From contig CANIZL010000039.1 in NCBI GenBank assembly GCA_947471985.1, positions 1 to 54,519 on the forward strand: a stretch of 54,519 nt of DNA, given 5' to 3'. This DNA comes from Verrucomicrobiota bacterium. GTDB lineage: Bacteria > Verrucomicrobiota > Verrucomicrobiia > Limisphaerales > UBA9464. Below are positions 36,353 through 45,600 of this stretch, piece by piece. Each line of letters starts with the position of its first letter. The first letter of the stretch is position 1. The notes below the pieces were generated by a model that worked only from the letters and a program-made list of their open reading frames with translations, made no database searches and was not told where the DNA came from. The position numbers were made by a program, and so were the translations under genes.

Positions 36353-36434
36353 GAGATGAGCAAAACGTGTTAATATTCCGACTAACACGCCGATTGATCC
36401 GCACCAATTGTCGTGTTCCTGCGGGGTTGACACA

Positions 36435-36449
36435 GCAACCGGTGTGCCG
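36435..36449 (-). promoter_or_regulatory. Sigma-54 (-24/-12) promoter for the Ig protein gene
   Basis: On the minus strand CGGCACA-CCGG-TTGC has GG and GC at exact -24/-12 spacing, one mismatch at the first T and one at the last G of the -24 box. The spacer CCGG is the same as in the promoter at 5394. Transcription would begin near 36423, about 71 nt before the ATG at 36352, close to the 66-nt leader of the 5486 gene. Confidence 0.75.
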
Positions 36450-36567
36450 ATCGCTGGTTGATTTCGAAAGGGTCAATTATGCGTTGCTTTAGTTATTGTC
36501 TATTAGCGTCTTGCGTCGATTTTGAGGCGCTCGTGACAATCGGGTGCCGGGGCGGACTGGAATCGCT

Positions 36568-36782
36568 GGTCCGGTGTCGGACCAATTTCGGGGGGGGGTG
36601 GTCCGAAACCGGACATGGGCCTTGTTGGGTTGAACCGGGGCGCGGTGTGGGTTCCGGATCTTGTTGGGAATGTAGGGGTAAGGCGGATGCCGATGCCCCC
36701 CGCAAGCCGCCGAAGGGGAGGGTTGGTCGACTTTCGGACCGCGTTGGTCTGAATTCGGACCACGGTGGTCCGTTGCCGGTCC
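36568..36782. promoter_or_regulatory. Five phased 16-bp palindromes (GGTCCG-N4-CGGACC)
   Basis: Sites begin at 36568, 36600, 36725, 36746 and 36767. Site 1 is perfect; the others have one or two changes (site 2 CGGACA, site 3 GGTCGA, site 4 GGTCTG, site 5 CGGTCC). Start-to-start distances are 32, 125, 21 and 21 bp, close to 3, 12, 2 and 2 helical turns, so all face the same side. They lie 120 bp upstream of the Ig promoter and 85 bp upstream of the plus-strand sigma-54 promoter, as expected for a shared enhancer of an NtrC-type activator. The regulator encoded at 32561-34000 is the natural candidate by position only. Confidence 0.7.
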
Positions 36783-36866
36783 AAAACGGGGGCGTCGGCC
36801 GGTTTCTACCGCGCCTCGGTGTGGGCGGATCGTATTAAAATGACGCGGAACTTGCCCCGGGAGAGT

Positions 36867-36881
36867 TGGCACGCCAGATGC
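36867..36881 (+). promoter_or_regulatory. Sigma-54-like promoter, divergent from the Ig gene
   Basis: TGGCACG-CCAG-ATGC: a perfect -24 box and a -12 box with GC in the right place but ATGC instead of TTGC. Transcription would start near 36893 and run rightward toward the 3' end of the kinase gene, which is on the other strand. Confidence 0.65.
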
Positions 36882-36892
36882 AGATAAAGAAA

Positions 36893-37168
36893 ATCAGTAG
36901 TCGTGATATAGTCGGGTTACACCGGCGGGATCAACGGCGCTGTAAAGACGAGAGCTCAATTTATTGGGTCTTTTGTGCCGCTTTTGCTTGGGGCCATCCG
37001 CACCGTCTCGAGCAAACCCCCCAGCGGCCACGGGGCTCGGCCCACATCGAGCCTCGTGCTTGGCGTTTATTGGCGGGAGCTTATTAAATTAATTCCTGAT
37101 CGTCTAAACGTTTGATTATGCACTCATCTTTCGGCGCGACCCAGGGTTGCGCCGGTCGACGGGTGAGT
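36893..37168 (+). other. Transcribed region of unknown content after the plus-strand sigma-54 promoter
   Basis: No recognisable gene follows the promoter. The best small frame is a GTG at 36975 encoding 46 residues to a stop at 37113-37115 (VPLLLGAIRTVSSK... YWRELIKLIPDRLNV); it lacks a Shine-Dalgarno and has no known relatives that I recognise. A GGCTCG...CGAGCC stem lies within the transcript. It could be a small RNA, possibly antisense to the end of the kinase mRNA, or a short peptide gene. Confidence 0.35.
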
Positions 37169-39940
37169 TCACAGCGGCGGATTTTGATGCCGGCACCGTT
37201 CCAAGAGATCCCTCATGCGTTGCAAGAGCGTCTCAGTCCGGAACGGGCGCGGCAGGACGCCCACCACTTGACCGGAACCGGGCAGGGGATCCAACGGGGC
37301 GTCGTCGCTGGTGATGAGCACGGGAATCTCGGGGCGCAGGTTGTGGATCAACGCCAGAAAGCGGTCGCCGGGAAGTTCGGGCAGTCCCCAACTGGTGATC
37401 AGGAACTCGATCGGGTCCTCTTCCCGGCGCAACGCCGCGGTGATCTCGATGCTGCTTCCGGTAATTTCCACCCGGTATCCGCGTTGCGTCAGGCTGGCCG
37501 CCATGGTTTCGCGCATTGCCTGTTCGCGGTCCACCACCAAAACCATTTCGCCATGGCCCTCGACTGGGAGCGGTGGCACGGGCGTCGACTTGGTCACGCC
37601 GGCGGTGGTGGCCGGCAGGTAGATTTCAAAAGTGGTACCGCTGTTCGGCACGGAATCCACCCGCATGGCGCCATGGTGCTGGCGGACGATGCCTTGGCTG
37701 GTGGATAATCCCAGGCCGGTGCCTTTGTCGGGCCCCTTGGTGGTGAAGAAAGGTTCAAAGATCCGTTTGCGGACCTCCTCCGGCATACCGCTGCCGGTAT
37801 CACTGACCACAATCAGGACATAGCGACCGGGGCGCAGTTCCGGCAGTTCGCCCAGTTCTTCCGGCGACAGTTCGGCATTGTCGGCCGCCAACGTGATTCG
37901 GCCGCCCTTGGGCATGGCGTCCCGAGCGTTGATGCAGAGATTGAGCAGTACCTGGTGAAGCTGGGTGGAATTGGCCAGGACCGGCCACACATCCGCCGGC
38001 AGCAAGACTTCGGTCTGGATGTCCGGAGGAAAGGAGTTGCGGATGGTGGCCTCGATTTCGCGGATCAACGGTCCCAGAAAGACGGGCTGGCGATCCTCCG
38101 TCTGTCCGCGCGAAAACAACAGGACCTGTTTGACCATGCCGGCGCCGCGCAGGGTGTTGGTCTCCATCAGTTGGAGCATCCGTTGGTCGTCCTCGGCGGT
38201 GGCGCGGCGTTGCAGCAACTGGATGCCCATCAGCACGGGGGCCAGGGCATTGTTCAAATCGTGCGCGATACCGCCGGCGACCGACCCCATCGTCTCCATC
38301 CGTTGCACCCGGAGGAACTGTTCTTCGATGCGCTTTTTCTCGGTGACATCCGTGTTGATTTGCAGGATCGACACCGGTCGTCCCTGGTCGTCGCGGATCA
38401 ATGTCCACCGGCTTTCCACGATCAGGGGTCGGTTCTGGACATCCTGCTGCGGCAATTCGCCAGACCATTCCCCGGACGCGAGCACGGCCGCCTCGGCTTC
38501 AGCAATCTTCGTCGCGTCGAGCGAGGCCAGCCGTGCCCAGGCGTCGCTTTTGATCAATTGAACCGCGTCCAATCCATAAAGGCGTTCGGCGCTGGGATTG
38601 GCATACAAAAGGGTGCCGTCGAGCGTGCGCACCAAAATCGCATCCTGCGCTTTGTCGAGCAACGCCGCCTGCTCCCGGATCTTCGCCTCGGCACGCCGGC
38701 GGTCCGCTTCGAATCGCTGCTTTTGGCGGTACCATTCCCACGATTGAACCACAATCGAACTGACGAGAATCCCGGGGATCTGTCCGGCCGCGATGATCAT
38801 CCACGGAAACCAGAGTGATTGGCCTTCAAAGGCCCAGCCGGCGCCGGCCAACACGAGAATCTCGGCGGCGATCGCCCCGCCGGTGGCGGGTAGCGGGCGC
38901 AACCAAAAGAGCAGGCCGGAGAGGGTGGCGGTCGTGGTGAGGAGAATGAAGGTTTCCCATGGCAGGGGCAGCCGACGGATCCAATCGTCGTTCAGCAGAT
39001 TCAAAATCTGCGTGGCGTGCATTTCCACCGCCGGCATGAATTGGTCCCGCCGCCCCCATTCGCTGAGCGGATTCCGCAATTCGTCCCGCCGCTCGTCAAA
39101 CCCGCCCGGCATCGGGCGAGCCCCGATCACGACAATCCGGTCCCGAAAAACCTCGTCCGGCACTTCGTCTGGACGCAGGGCGCTACTGTAGCTGACATGG
39201 GGCACGACGAGCGGCGGACCGTAGTACCGCACCCATCGTTTGATCGCCATGAAGGCGGCCAGGTTGGTCGGGGCCACCGCAGCGATACTGATCGCAGGAT
39301 GAATATCGAGGTTGGTCGATCCCTGGGCTTGCTCGAGCGTCCCCGGGAAAAAGCGGCGGACAATGAAGTCCCCGTCATCACCCAATTCGGCCAGTCCCCA
39401 GCCGCTGGCCGCCCGCTCAAAATCCTCCCAGGGTCCCGCCACCTTCTCCATCTGCACCGGCGTAACGTCCCCGCGGAATTGGCTCGATTCGATAATTTCG
39501 CCGCTCAGGATGGTTTGACCGTTGTCCGCGATGGCGTCCCGGAGGGCAGCGTCATCGGTAGGCGTGCTTCCCGCATCGCTGAACAGGATGTCAAAGACCA
39601 CGCGTCGCGCGCCGGCCCGGGTCAGGCGCCGCACGAGTTGTGCATGCAGGGCGCGGCTCCAAGGCTGGGTGGGATTCTGCTTTTCTTGCCGATAGGACTC
39701 GAGGTCCAGATACACCAGGATGACCGGATCATGGGTGCCGGCGCTCGCATGAAGGGGCACGTACAGCCGGTGCGAATTGTCATAGCTGGATCGCACCATC
39801 CAGCCATCGGAGGCCAGCCAGTAAAGCGAGGCGAACGCCATGGCGAGGGCGGTGCTTATGCCGCCCACCCACCGCAGATGCCGCCCCAGAGCTTCGATCC
39901 AGCGCCTCAATTTCGGTACGGACAGTGCCACGCGGTACAA
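37169..39940 (-). CDS. CHASE2-PAS hybrid histidine kinase with degenerate receiver
   Basis: About 923 residues. Membrane helix near 25-45, a periplasmic CHASE2 domain (about 50-320: DPVILVYLDLESYRQE, RLTRAGARRVVFDILFSD), three membrane helices (LPWETFILLTTTATL onward), PAS (about 430-550: LDGTLLYANPSAERLYGL), HisKA with GGIAHDLNN, HATPase with N-box LHQVLLNLCINARDAM and the G-boxes DTGSGMPEE and GTGLGLSTSQ, and a C-terminal receiver-like domain. That receiver has Ser in place of the phosphoacceptor Asp (LITSWGLPELPG), and Arg for the conserved Lys (LPRPF), so it cannot receive phosphate in the usual way. The start may be TTG 39940 or GTG 39931; both lie in an inverted repeat. The likely target is the separate regulator at 32.6 kb. 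Confidence 0.9.
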   Translation of the reverse strand: MYRVALSVPKLRRWIEALGRHLRWVGGISTALAMAFASLYWLASDGWMVRSSYDNSHRLYVPLHASAGTHDPVILVYLDLESYRQEKQNPTQPWSRALHAQLVRRLTRAGARRVVFDILFSDAGSTPTDDAALRDAIADNGQTILSGEIIESSQFRGDVTPVQMEKVAGPWEDFERAASGWGLAELGDDGDFIVRRFFPGTLEQAQGSTNLDIHPAISIAAVAPTNLAAFMAIKRWVRYYGPPLVVPHVSYSSALRPDEVPDEVFRDRIVVIGARPMPGGFDERRDELRNPLSEWGRRDQFMPAVEMHATQILNLLNDDWIRRLPLPWETFILLTTTATLSGLLFWLRPLPATGGAIAAEILVLAGAGWAFEGQSLWFPWMIIAAGQIPGILVSSIVVQSWEWYRQKQRFEADRRRAEAKIREQAALLDKAQDAILVRTLDGTLLYANPSAERLYGLDAVQLIKSDAWARLASLDATKIAEAEAAVLASGEWSGELPQQDVQNRPLIVESRWTLIRDDQGRPVSILQINTDVTEKKRIEEQFLRVQRMETMGSVAGGIAHDLNNALAPVLMGIQLLQRRATAEDDQRMLQLMETNTLRGAGMVKQVLLFSRGQTEDRQPVFLGPLIREIEATIRNSFPPDIQTEVLLPADVWPVLANSTQLHQVLLNLCINARDAMPKGGRITLAADNAELSPEELGELPELRPGRYVLIVVSDTGSGMPEEVRKRIFEPFFTTKGPDKGTGLGLSTSQGIVRQHHGAMRVDSVPNSGTTFEIYLPATTAGVTKSTPVPPLPVEGHGEMVLVVDREQAMRETMAASLTQRGYRVEITGSSIEITAALRREEDPIEFLITSWGLPELPGDRFLALIHNLRPEIPVLITSDDAPLDPLPGSGQVVGVLPRPFRTETLLQRMRDLLERCRHQNPPL

Positions 39941-39949
39941 CCGCGTGGC
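39927..39949 (-). repeat. Perfect 9-bp stem-loop over the kinase start codons
   Basis: GCCACGCGG-TTGTA-CCGCGTGGC on the minus strand. The TTG start candidate lies in the loop and the GTG candidate in the 3' arm. It sits in the 40-nt gap after the aminotransferase gene. It could attenuate translation of the kinase or terminate the aminotransferase transcript, though no T run follows. Confidence 0.55.
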
Positions 39950-39980
39950 AACGGTACAAACGGTGCCGCCGGGTTGGGGC

Positions 39981-41291
39981 TCAGCGGACGGACTGAAGCA
40001 CCCGCTCGATGATGGCCAAGCCTTCCTCGGCCTGAGCGCGGCCCAGATTTAGCGCCGGCAGCAGCCGGACCCGCTGAGTGCCGCTGGGAATCGTGAGCAG
40101 CCCGGCGGCATGCAGCCGATTGACCATTTGCAGGCTGGCCACCTTGTCCGAACTGGCAAATCCGGGAATGGCTTCCCGATTCTGCAGCTCGAACGCCAAC
40201 ATGAATCCCAGACCCCGGGCATTCTTCAGGACGCCGGGGAAGCGTTGCACCAAGTGATCGAGACCGTCCCGCAGGAACGCACCCGTGTGCCGGGCGTTGT
40301 CCGCGAGGTGGTCCCGATCAATGATTTCCAGCACCTTCAGCGCCACCGCACAGCCCAGGGGCGTGCCGCCGTAGGTGGTTCCGTGGGTGCCGGGTCCGAG
40401 CAGATCACACAGGGGCACTCCGTGTGCCTCCTGGCGTACCCAGAACGCTCCGATGGGAAATCCGCCGCCCAACGATTTCGCCATGGACAACCCGTCCGGA
40501 AGAAATCCTTCCGCGCCCGGAATTCCCTCCAGAATGCGTTGAAAACTTTGGAATCGACCGGACCGAAAATGACCGCATTGCACCCCGTCGATGAACAACA
40601 ACACGCGATGTTCATCGCACAACTGGCGTAGTCCCAGCAGATATTCGGGCGTGGCCGGGGTGACACCGATTTCGCCCTGGATGCCCTCGATCAGGATCGC
40701 CGCCGTGGCGGGGGACAATGCCGCGCGCATGGCGGCGAGGTCGTTGAACGGAACGTGGCGGAATCCCGGGATGATGGGTTCGAAGCCCTTTTTGACCTTG
40801 TCCTGACCGGTGGCGGCGATCCCACCCAGCGTGCGGCCGTGGAAGGAATTCACGGCCGTCAGGACCTCGAAGCGCCCTTCATCGTGGCCGAATTTCCGGG
40901 CGAGCTTGTAGAGTCCCTCGTTGGCTTCCGCGCCGGAATTGGCGAAGAACATTTTGCCGGGCGCCAGGTGATTGACCAGCGCCTCCGCCAACCGGCCCTG
41001 CGGCTCATGGTAGTAGAGGTTGGAAATGTGCACGAGCTTGCGCGACTGCGCGACCAGCGCCTCGGTGATCTCCGGATGCGCGTGTCCTAACGAACAGACG
41101 GCAATGCCACCGCCCAGATCGAGGTAGCGTTTCCCGTGGACGTCCCAGAGATAACTTCCGGCGCCGTGACTGAAGGCCAGATCAAAGCGCCCGTAGGTGG
41201 GCACCACATTCCGGTCAAACAGGGCGCGTACGGTGGCCTGCTGATCGTGGACCAGCGGGGGCGGGGGGGGCAGCGGTAGCAGCTCTTTCAT
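39981..41291 (-). CDS. argD: Acetylornithine aminotransferase-like class III PLP enzyme
   Basis: 436 residues from the ATG at 41291 (a TTG precedes it). It would interconvert N-acetylornithine and N-acetylglutamate semialdehyde in arginine synthesis. Class III features: NVVPTYGRFDLAFSHGAGSY and YLDLGGGIAVCSLGHAHPEI near the start, FFANSGAEANEGLYKLARKF, HGRTLGGIAATGQ, LLFIDGVQCG, where the usual DEVQ reads DGVQ, and SMAKSLGGGFPIGAF with the PLP lysine. THGTTYGGTPLGCAVAL follows. The Glu-to-Gly change at the cofactor loop is unusual; a related omega-aminotransferase activity is the alternative. The kinase gene starts about 40 nt downstream. Confidence 0.8.
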   Translation of the reverse strand: MKELLPLPPPPPLVHDQQATVRALFDRNVVPTYGRFDLAFSHGAGSYLWDVHGKRYLDLGGGIAVCSLGHAHPEITEALVAQSRKLVHISNLYYHEPQGRLAEALVNHLAPGKMFFANSGAEANEGLYKLARKFGHDEGRFEVLTAVNSFHGRTLGGIAATGQDKVKKGFEPIIPGFRHVPFNDLAAMRAALSPATAAILIEGIQGEIGVTPATPEYLLGLRQLCDEHRVLLFIDGVQCGHFRSGRFQSFQRILEGIPGAEGFLPDGLSMAKSLGGGFPIGAFWVRQEAHGVPLCDLLGPGTHGTTYGGTPLGCAVALKVLEIIDRDHLADNARHTGAFLRDGLDHLVQRFPGVLKNARGLGFMLAFELQNREAIPGFASSDKVASLQMVNRLHAAGLLTIPSGTQRVRLLPALNLGRAQAEEGLAIIERVLQSVR

Positions 41292-41311
41292 CAAGGGAAA
41301 TCGAACGAAGC

Positions 41312-41346
41312 CCGGGCGCCGGTCCTTGTCGGACCGGCGCGCCCGG
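41312..41346 (-). terminator. Strong hairpin after the TIM-barrel gene
   Basis: CCGGGCGCCGGTCC / GGACCGGCGCGCCCGG with a 5-nt loop and a 2-nt bulge, between the TIM-barrel stop and the aminotransferase start. There is no long T run on the minus strand, so it may be a processing or partial terminator structure. Confidence 0.5.
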
Positions 41347-41360
41347 AGTCACAGAATGAA

Positions 41361-42482
41361 TCAAGCTTTCCAGCCGTGGTTTTCCCGCACCTGCAGCATG
41401 GCGGCGAGAATGTTGTTCCAGGTGTCCTGCTGGCGCATGAGGTCGTTGGGGAACATGCAACCGTCCCAGCAGATATGGGGGATCTTCCGGGTGACCTTGC
41501 CGGCGCCATCACGCAACCAATAGGCGGCGTCGCGGCCCACGTTCAGCTTGCCGTTGACGTCATTCACCGGGCAGTGCTTGCCGGTCTTTTCATGATCGCC
41601 GGAGCCCTTCACCGTGGCGTCGTTTTGCGCGACGTGGAAATCGAACGTCCAGGGACGCAGGGCATCGGTCATCTTCTTCATCGCCGCGTGGAAGGCGGCC
41701 GGTTCCCACCGGAACTTGGCCGGCACGATCCGGTGCTCGGGCGCGTTGTAGCCGAGGGTGTACAACAGCGTGTGCGCCATATCGGCCTGAAAACCGACCA
41801 CCTTGGGCATGCCGACGGCTTCCAAAGTTTGAATCATGTATTTCCAGGAGTGCATGCCGCCCCAGCAGATTTCGCCCTCCGCCGCCAGGCGTTCGCCGGC
41901 GTCCTTGGCAAATTTGCCGGCTTCGCGGAACGTTTGGGCGATCCGTTTCGTATTGGCCTTCGGATCCTTATCCCAATCGGTGACACTCGCGGCGCTATCG
42001 ATCCGCACGACGCCATACGGCCGGACGCCGAGTTCCCGCAGTTTGGCGGCAATGCGGCAGGCTTTGCGCACGGCCGTCAGCCAGTTGCCCCGCTTGGTTT
42101 CGTCGCCCATCGCCGAGCCATCGAACCACACCGGCGCCACCACGGACCCAACCACGAAGCCCCGGCCGCGAATCTTGTCGGCCAGCTGCTGAATCCCGTC
42201 GTCGGAGATATCAATATCGACGTGCGGGTTGTAGAGAAACAGGTCCACACCATCGAACTTCTTCCCGTTGACCTCCGCCTTGGCGGTGAGGTCGAGCATG
42301 GTGTCGAGGTCGAAGGCGGGCTCAGCGCCGGGCGAGCCCTTGCCGACGAGGCCGGGCCACATGGCGTTGTGCAGTTTGGGGAAGTTATTGCCGGCCGATT
42401 CAGTGGCGGGTGCGGCGGCGGCAACGGGTGCGGCCTTGGCCACTTTGGCGGCGCCGGTTTTGGCGGACTTCTTGGTGCTCAT
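41361..42482 (-). CDS. Xylose isomerase-like TIM-barrel protein
   Basis: 373 residues from the ATG at 42482. A lysine/alanine-rich start ([20 protein letters not shown]) precedes an AP endonuclease 2/sugar isomerase-type TIM barrel. Barrel blocks: [86 protein letters not shown] and [15 protein letters not shown]. Asp, His and Glu residues at strand ends would form the metal site. Such enzymes in Verrucomicrobiota and Planctomycetes are often sugar isomerases or epimerases of unknown substrate. It is divergent from PVC dehydrogenase 2, with a 192-bp shared upstream region. Confidence 0.75.
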   Translation of the reverse strand: MSTKKSAKTGAAKVAKAAPVAAAAPATESAGNNFPKLHNAMWPGLVGKGSPGAEPAFDLDTMLDLTAKAEVNGKKFDGVDLFLYNPHVDIDISDDGIQQLADKIRGRGFVVGSVVAPVWFDGSAMGDETKRGNWLTAVRKACRIAAKLRELGVRPYGVVRIDSAASVTDWDKDPKANTKRIAQTFREAGKFAKDAGERLAAEGEICWGGMHSWKYMIQTLEAVGMPKVVGFQADMAHTLLYTLGYNAPEHRIVPAKFRWEPAAFHAAMKKMTDALRPWTFDFHVAQNDATVKGSGDHEKTGKHCPVNDVNGKLNVGRDAAYWLRDGAGKVTRKIPHICWDGCMFPNDLMRQQDTWNNILAAMLQVRENHGWKA

Positions 42483-42674
42483 GTGCGTTGAAAAAGATGT
42501 GAACGGGCGGAGTTTCCGGAAAGCGGACGCGCCGGCAAGCGCAATTGAGGGGAATTGCGAATCTTCGGTCGACCGGACGCGCGGTTTTCTCAATCGCTTC
42601 CCAGCCTTTCGATCCGGTGGCGCCGGTCGTGTCTTCGGGTTGAATCCAGGCCTTCACCGTTCCAGCGTTACGGC

Positions 42675-45600
42675 ATGCATCACCGGTTTCTGGCCCTGTC
42701 GTGGTTCTCCGCCCGTCTGGTCGGAATTCTGGCGTTGGTGGGCGGCCGGGCGGATCCGGTCGTGGTGGTGGATCCGGCCGTGCCGCCCGCGGTGGAGGTC
42801 ACCCAGGCCCTGGCGCGACTGCGCGTGGCGCCGGGCTTTCAAGTCTCCGTCTGGGCGGAGGAACCCTTGGTGCAAAACCTCACCAGCATTTCGTTCGATG
42901 ACCAGGGCCGGGCGTATTGTGTGGAGACCGGGCGACGCCGCACGAGCGTCTTCGATATTCGCGGGTTTCATGACTGGCTCGACGACGACTATGCCCTGCG
43001 CACCGTCGAACAGCGGGCGGAGTTCCTCCGCGGCATGCTCAATACCAATGCCCAGTTTCTCGCGGCGGCGACCAAGGGCGGACGCGGGAATTTTAAGGAC
43101 TTCAACGGGGACGGCGTCATTGATGCCCGGGATCTGGAGGTGGAGTCCGAGCGGATTCGTCGGGTGTGGGATGCGGACGGCGATGGACGGGCGGATCATG
43201 CTGAGACGTTTGCCGATGGATTTACCAACGTCGTATCGGGCGTGGCGGCGGGCGTTCTGGCGCGGGGCACCAACGTGTGGTTTACGTCCATTCCCGATCT
43301 CTGGCAGTACTCGACGGCGACGACCGAATTTACGCCGGATCGCCCGGCGGGATCGCTCGCGGAAAAGGCGTCCTCAACGGGGCCGGCGCCGGGGCGCCGG
43401 CTGTTGACCGGGTTCGGTGTGCACATCGCTTTCGGGGGGCATGACTTGCATGGATTGATTCTGGGGCCTGATGGCCGCCTCTATTTTTCCATCGCGGACC
43501 GCGGATCGCACGTCACGAGTCGGGAGGGGCGGACCTTCGACTACCCGGACACGGGAGCGGTTTTTCGGTGCGATCCGGACGGCGCGAATTTCGCAGTGTA
43601 CGCGTACGGATTTCGCAACCCGCAGGAGTTGGCGTTTGATGCCGATGGGCAGCTCTGGACCGCGGATAACAACGGCGATGGCGGCGACAAGGCCCGCCTG
43701 CTGCCGGTAATCGCCGGAGCGGATCACGGCTGGCAGATCGGCTGGCAATGGTTGCCGAAGATGGGGCCCTGGAATTCGGAACGACTCTGGCATCTCGCGG
43801 GAACCAATTCCGCGGCCTACCTGATTCCGGCGGTGGCGCACGTGGGCCATGGACCGGCCGGTTTCGCTTACTATCCGGGTACGGGTCTGGGTTCGCGATT
43901 TGAAGGCAGTTTCTTTCTGGCGGATTTCCCGGGCGGGATCCGTACTTTTTCCGTGCAGCCGCGGGGGGCCGGCTGGGAGATCGAACACCCGGGGGCGTGG
44001 TTGGAGGATAACTCCGCCGCGAATTTCACGGGCAAACTGCTCTGGGACCTCTCACCGGTCGACGTCACGTTTCCGCCGTTTGGTGGGGTGATGGTGGCGG
44101 ATTGGGTGCAAGGCTGGGACAAGACCGGCAAAGGACGTCTCTGGCACGTCACGGATCCCGCGCTGAAGGGGAGCCCGGTAATCGCCGAAACGCGCCGCCT
44201 GCTGGGCGAAGGCATGAGGGGGCGATCGATCGAGGCCCTCGGCCAGCTGCTGGGGCACGCCGATTTACGGGTGCGACAGGAGGCGCATTTCGCACTGGCC
44301 GAACGGGCGCCGATCGCTCGCCTAGGAGAACTGATTCGCTCCGGTCCGGATCCCCGGGCGCGGTTGCACGCGCTTTGGGCGCTGGATATTGCCGTGCGCC
44401 AGGGCCGCGTTGGTGCCCGGGAGCAGGAGAAGGTGATCGGATTGCTGGGGGATTCCGCGGGCAGCGTGCGTCGCGAAGCCGCCCGTTTGTTGGGGGAATG
44501 GCGTTTGCCGGCTGCCCGGACACCCCTCGTGGCCGCCCTCGCCGATTCCGACTTGCGGGTTCGGGCGGCGGCCTGGGGGGCGTTGGGCGGACTGGGAATT
44601 CCCGCGCCGGGGTCGGCCTTTGAACGCGTGGAGTGGCGCGATTCGTTCCTGTTTCAAGCGGTCGTCGGTCACCTCCAGAAAGTTCACGGAGAGGCGGAAT
44701 TGGCCGCCTTTGCCCGGCACACCAATGTCCACGCACGCTTGGCGGCGGTCATCGCGTTGCGGCGTCGCGCCTCGTCTTCCCTGGTGGGCTTCCTCGACGA
44801 TTCCGATCCCCAAGTGGTTTTGGAAACGGTTCGGGCGATCCATGACCTGCCGCTGATCAACGTTCTGGAGCGTCTGCCGTCGCTGCCGGAGAAACGGTCC
44901 TTGGCGTCCTGCGTCTGGCGGGAGGGCGTGCCTTTTTCGCGGGAGGAATGGCAGCAGTGGATCACGCTTCGCGCCATCAACGCGGCCCTGCTGCTGGGAC
45001 GAATCGAACACGCCCGGCAATTGGCCCGCTGGGGCGCGCAGGCCGGTCTAGCCACGGAACTTCGAGCGGACGCGCTGACGGCGCTGGCCCTTTGGTCGAA
45101 GCCCTTGCGGCGCGATCGCATCGTCGGCGTTTCGCGTCCCAAATCCGATCACGATCCGGCCCCGGCCCGGTCGGCTCTGGCGGAGGTTTGGGCGCCGCTG
45201 CTGGAAAATGCCGACGCCGCCGTGGTGGTCGCGGCGCTCAACGCCGCCCAGCAACTCGCGCTGCCGCAATTGACCTCGACCCTCGCCGCGTTGGGCCAGC
45301 ATGCCGACTCCCGCGTCCGCGCCGAAGTCGCCCGTCTGTTGCGCGCGCGCCAACCGGTGACCATCGAGGATGTGAAATTGCGGCTCGCGCAAGGGTCGGT
45401 GCGGGATCAACAGGCGGCGTTTGCCGAATTGACGGATTTGCCCGAAGCGGTGGCCCTGCCGGTGTTGCAACCGTGGATGGATCGACTGCTGCAGCAAAAA
45501 GTACCGGGCCATCTGGAGTCGGACATTCTCGATGCAGCCGCGCAGTTTCCCGCGTTGAAGGCGTCGTTGGCGCGGTGGAACAGTTCCCTCGCCACGAACG

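Noticed and set aside
36353-36433. Upstream GTG start for the Ig protein
   Set aside because: A start at 36433 lies at the edge of the sigma-54 -12 box, upstream of the predicted transcription start, and would put the signal peptide 27 residues inside.
36568-36782. Integron attC-like or REP-like palindromes
   Set aside because: Sites share a fixed 6-4-6 layout with helical phasing and lie at enhancer distance from -24/-12 promoters. There is no integrase, no core site and no cassette order.
41312-41346. Another GGTCC...GGACC enhancer site
   Set aside because: The arms here are part of a larger stem-loop between genes and the spacing is one base short of the 16-bp site, with no -24/-12 promoter near.
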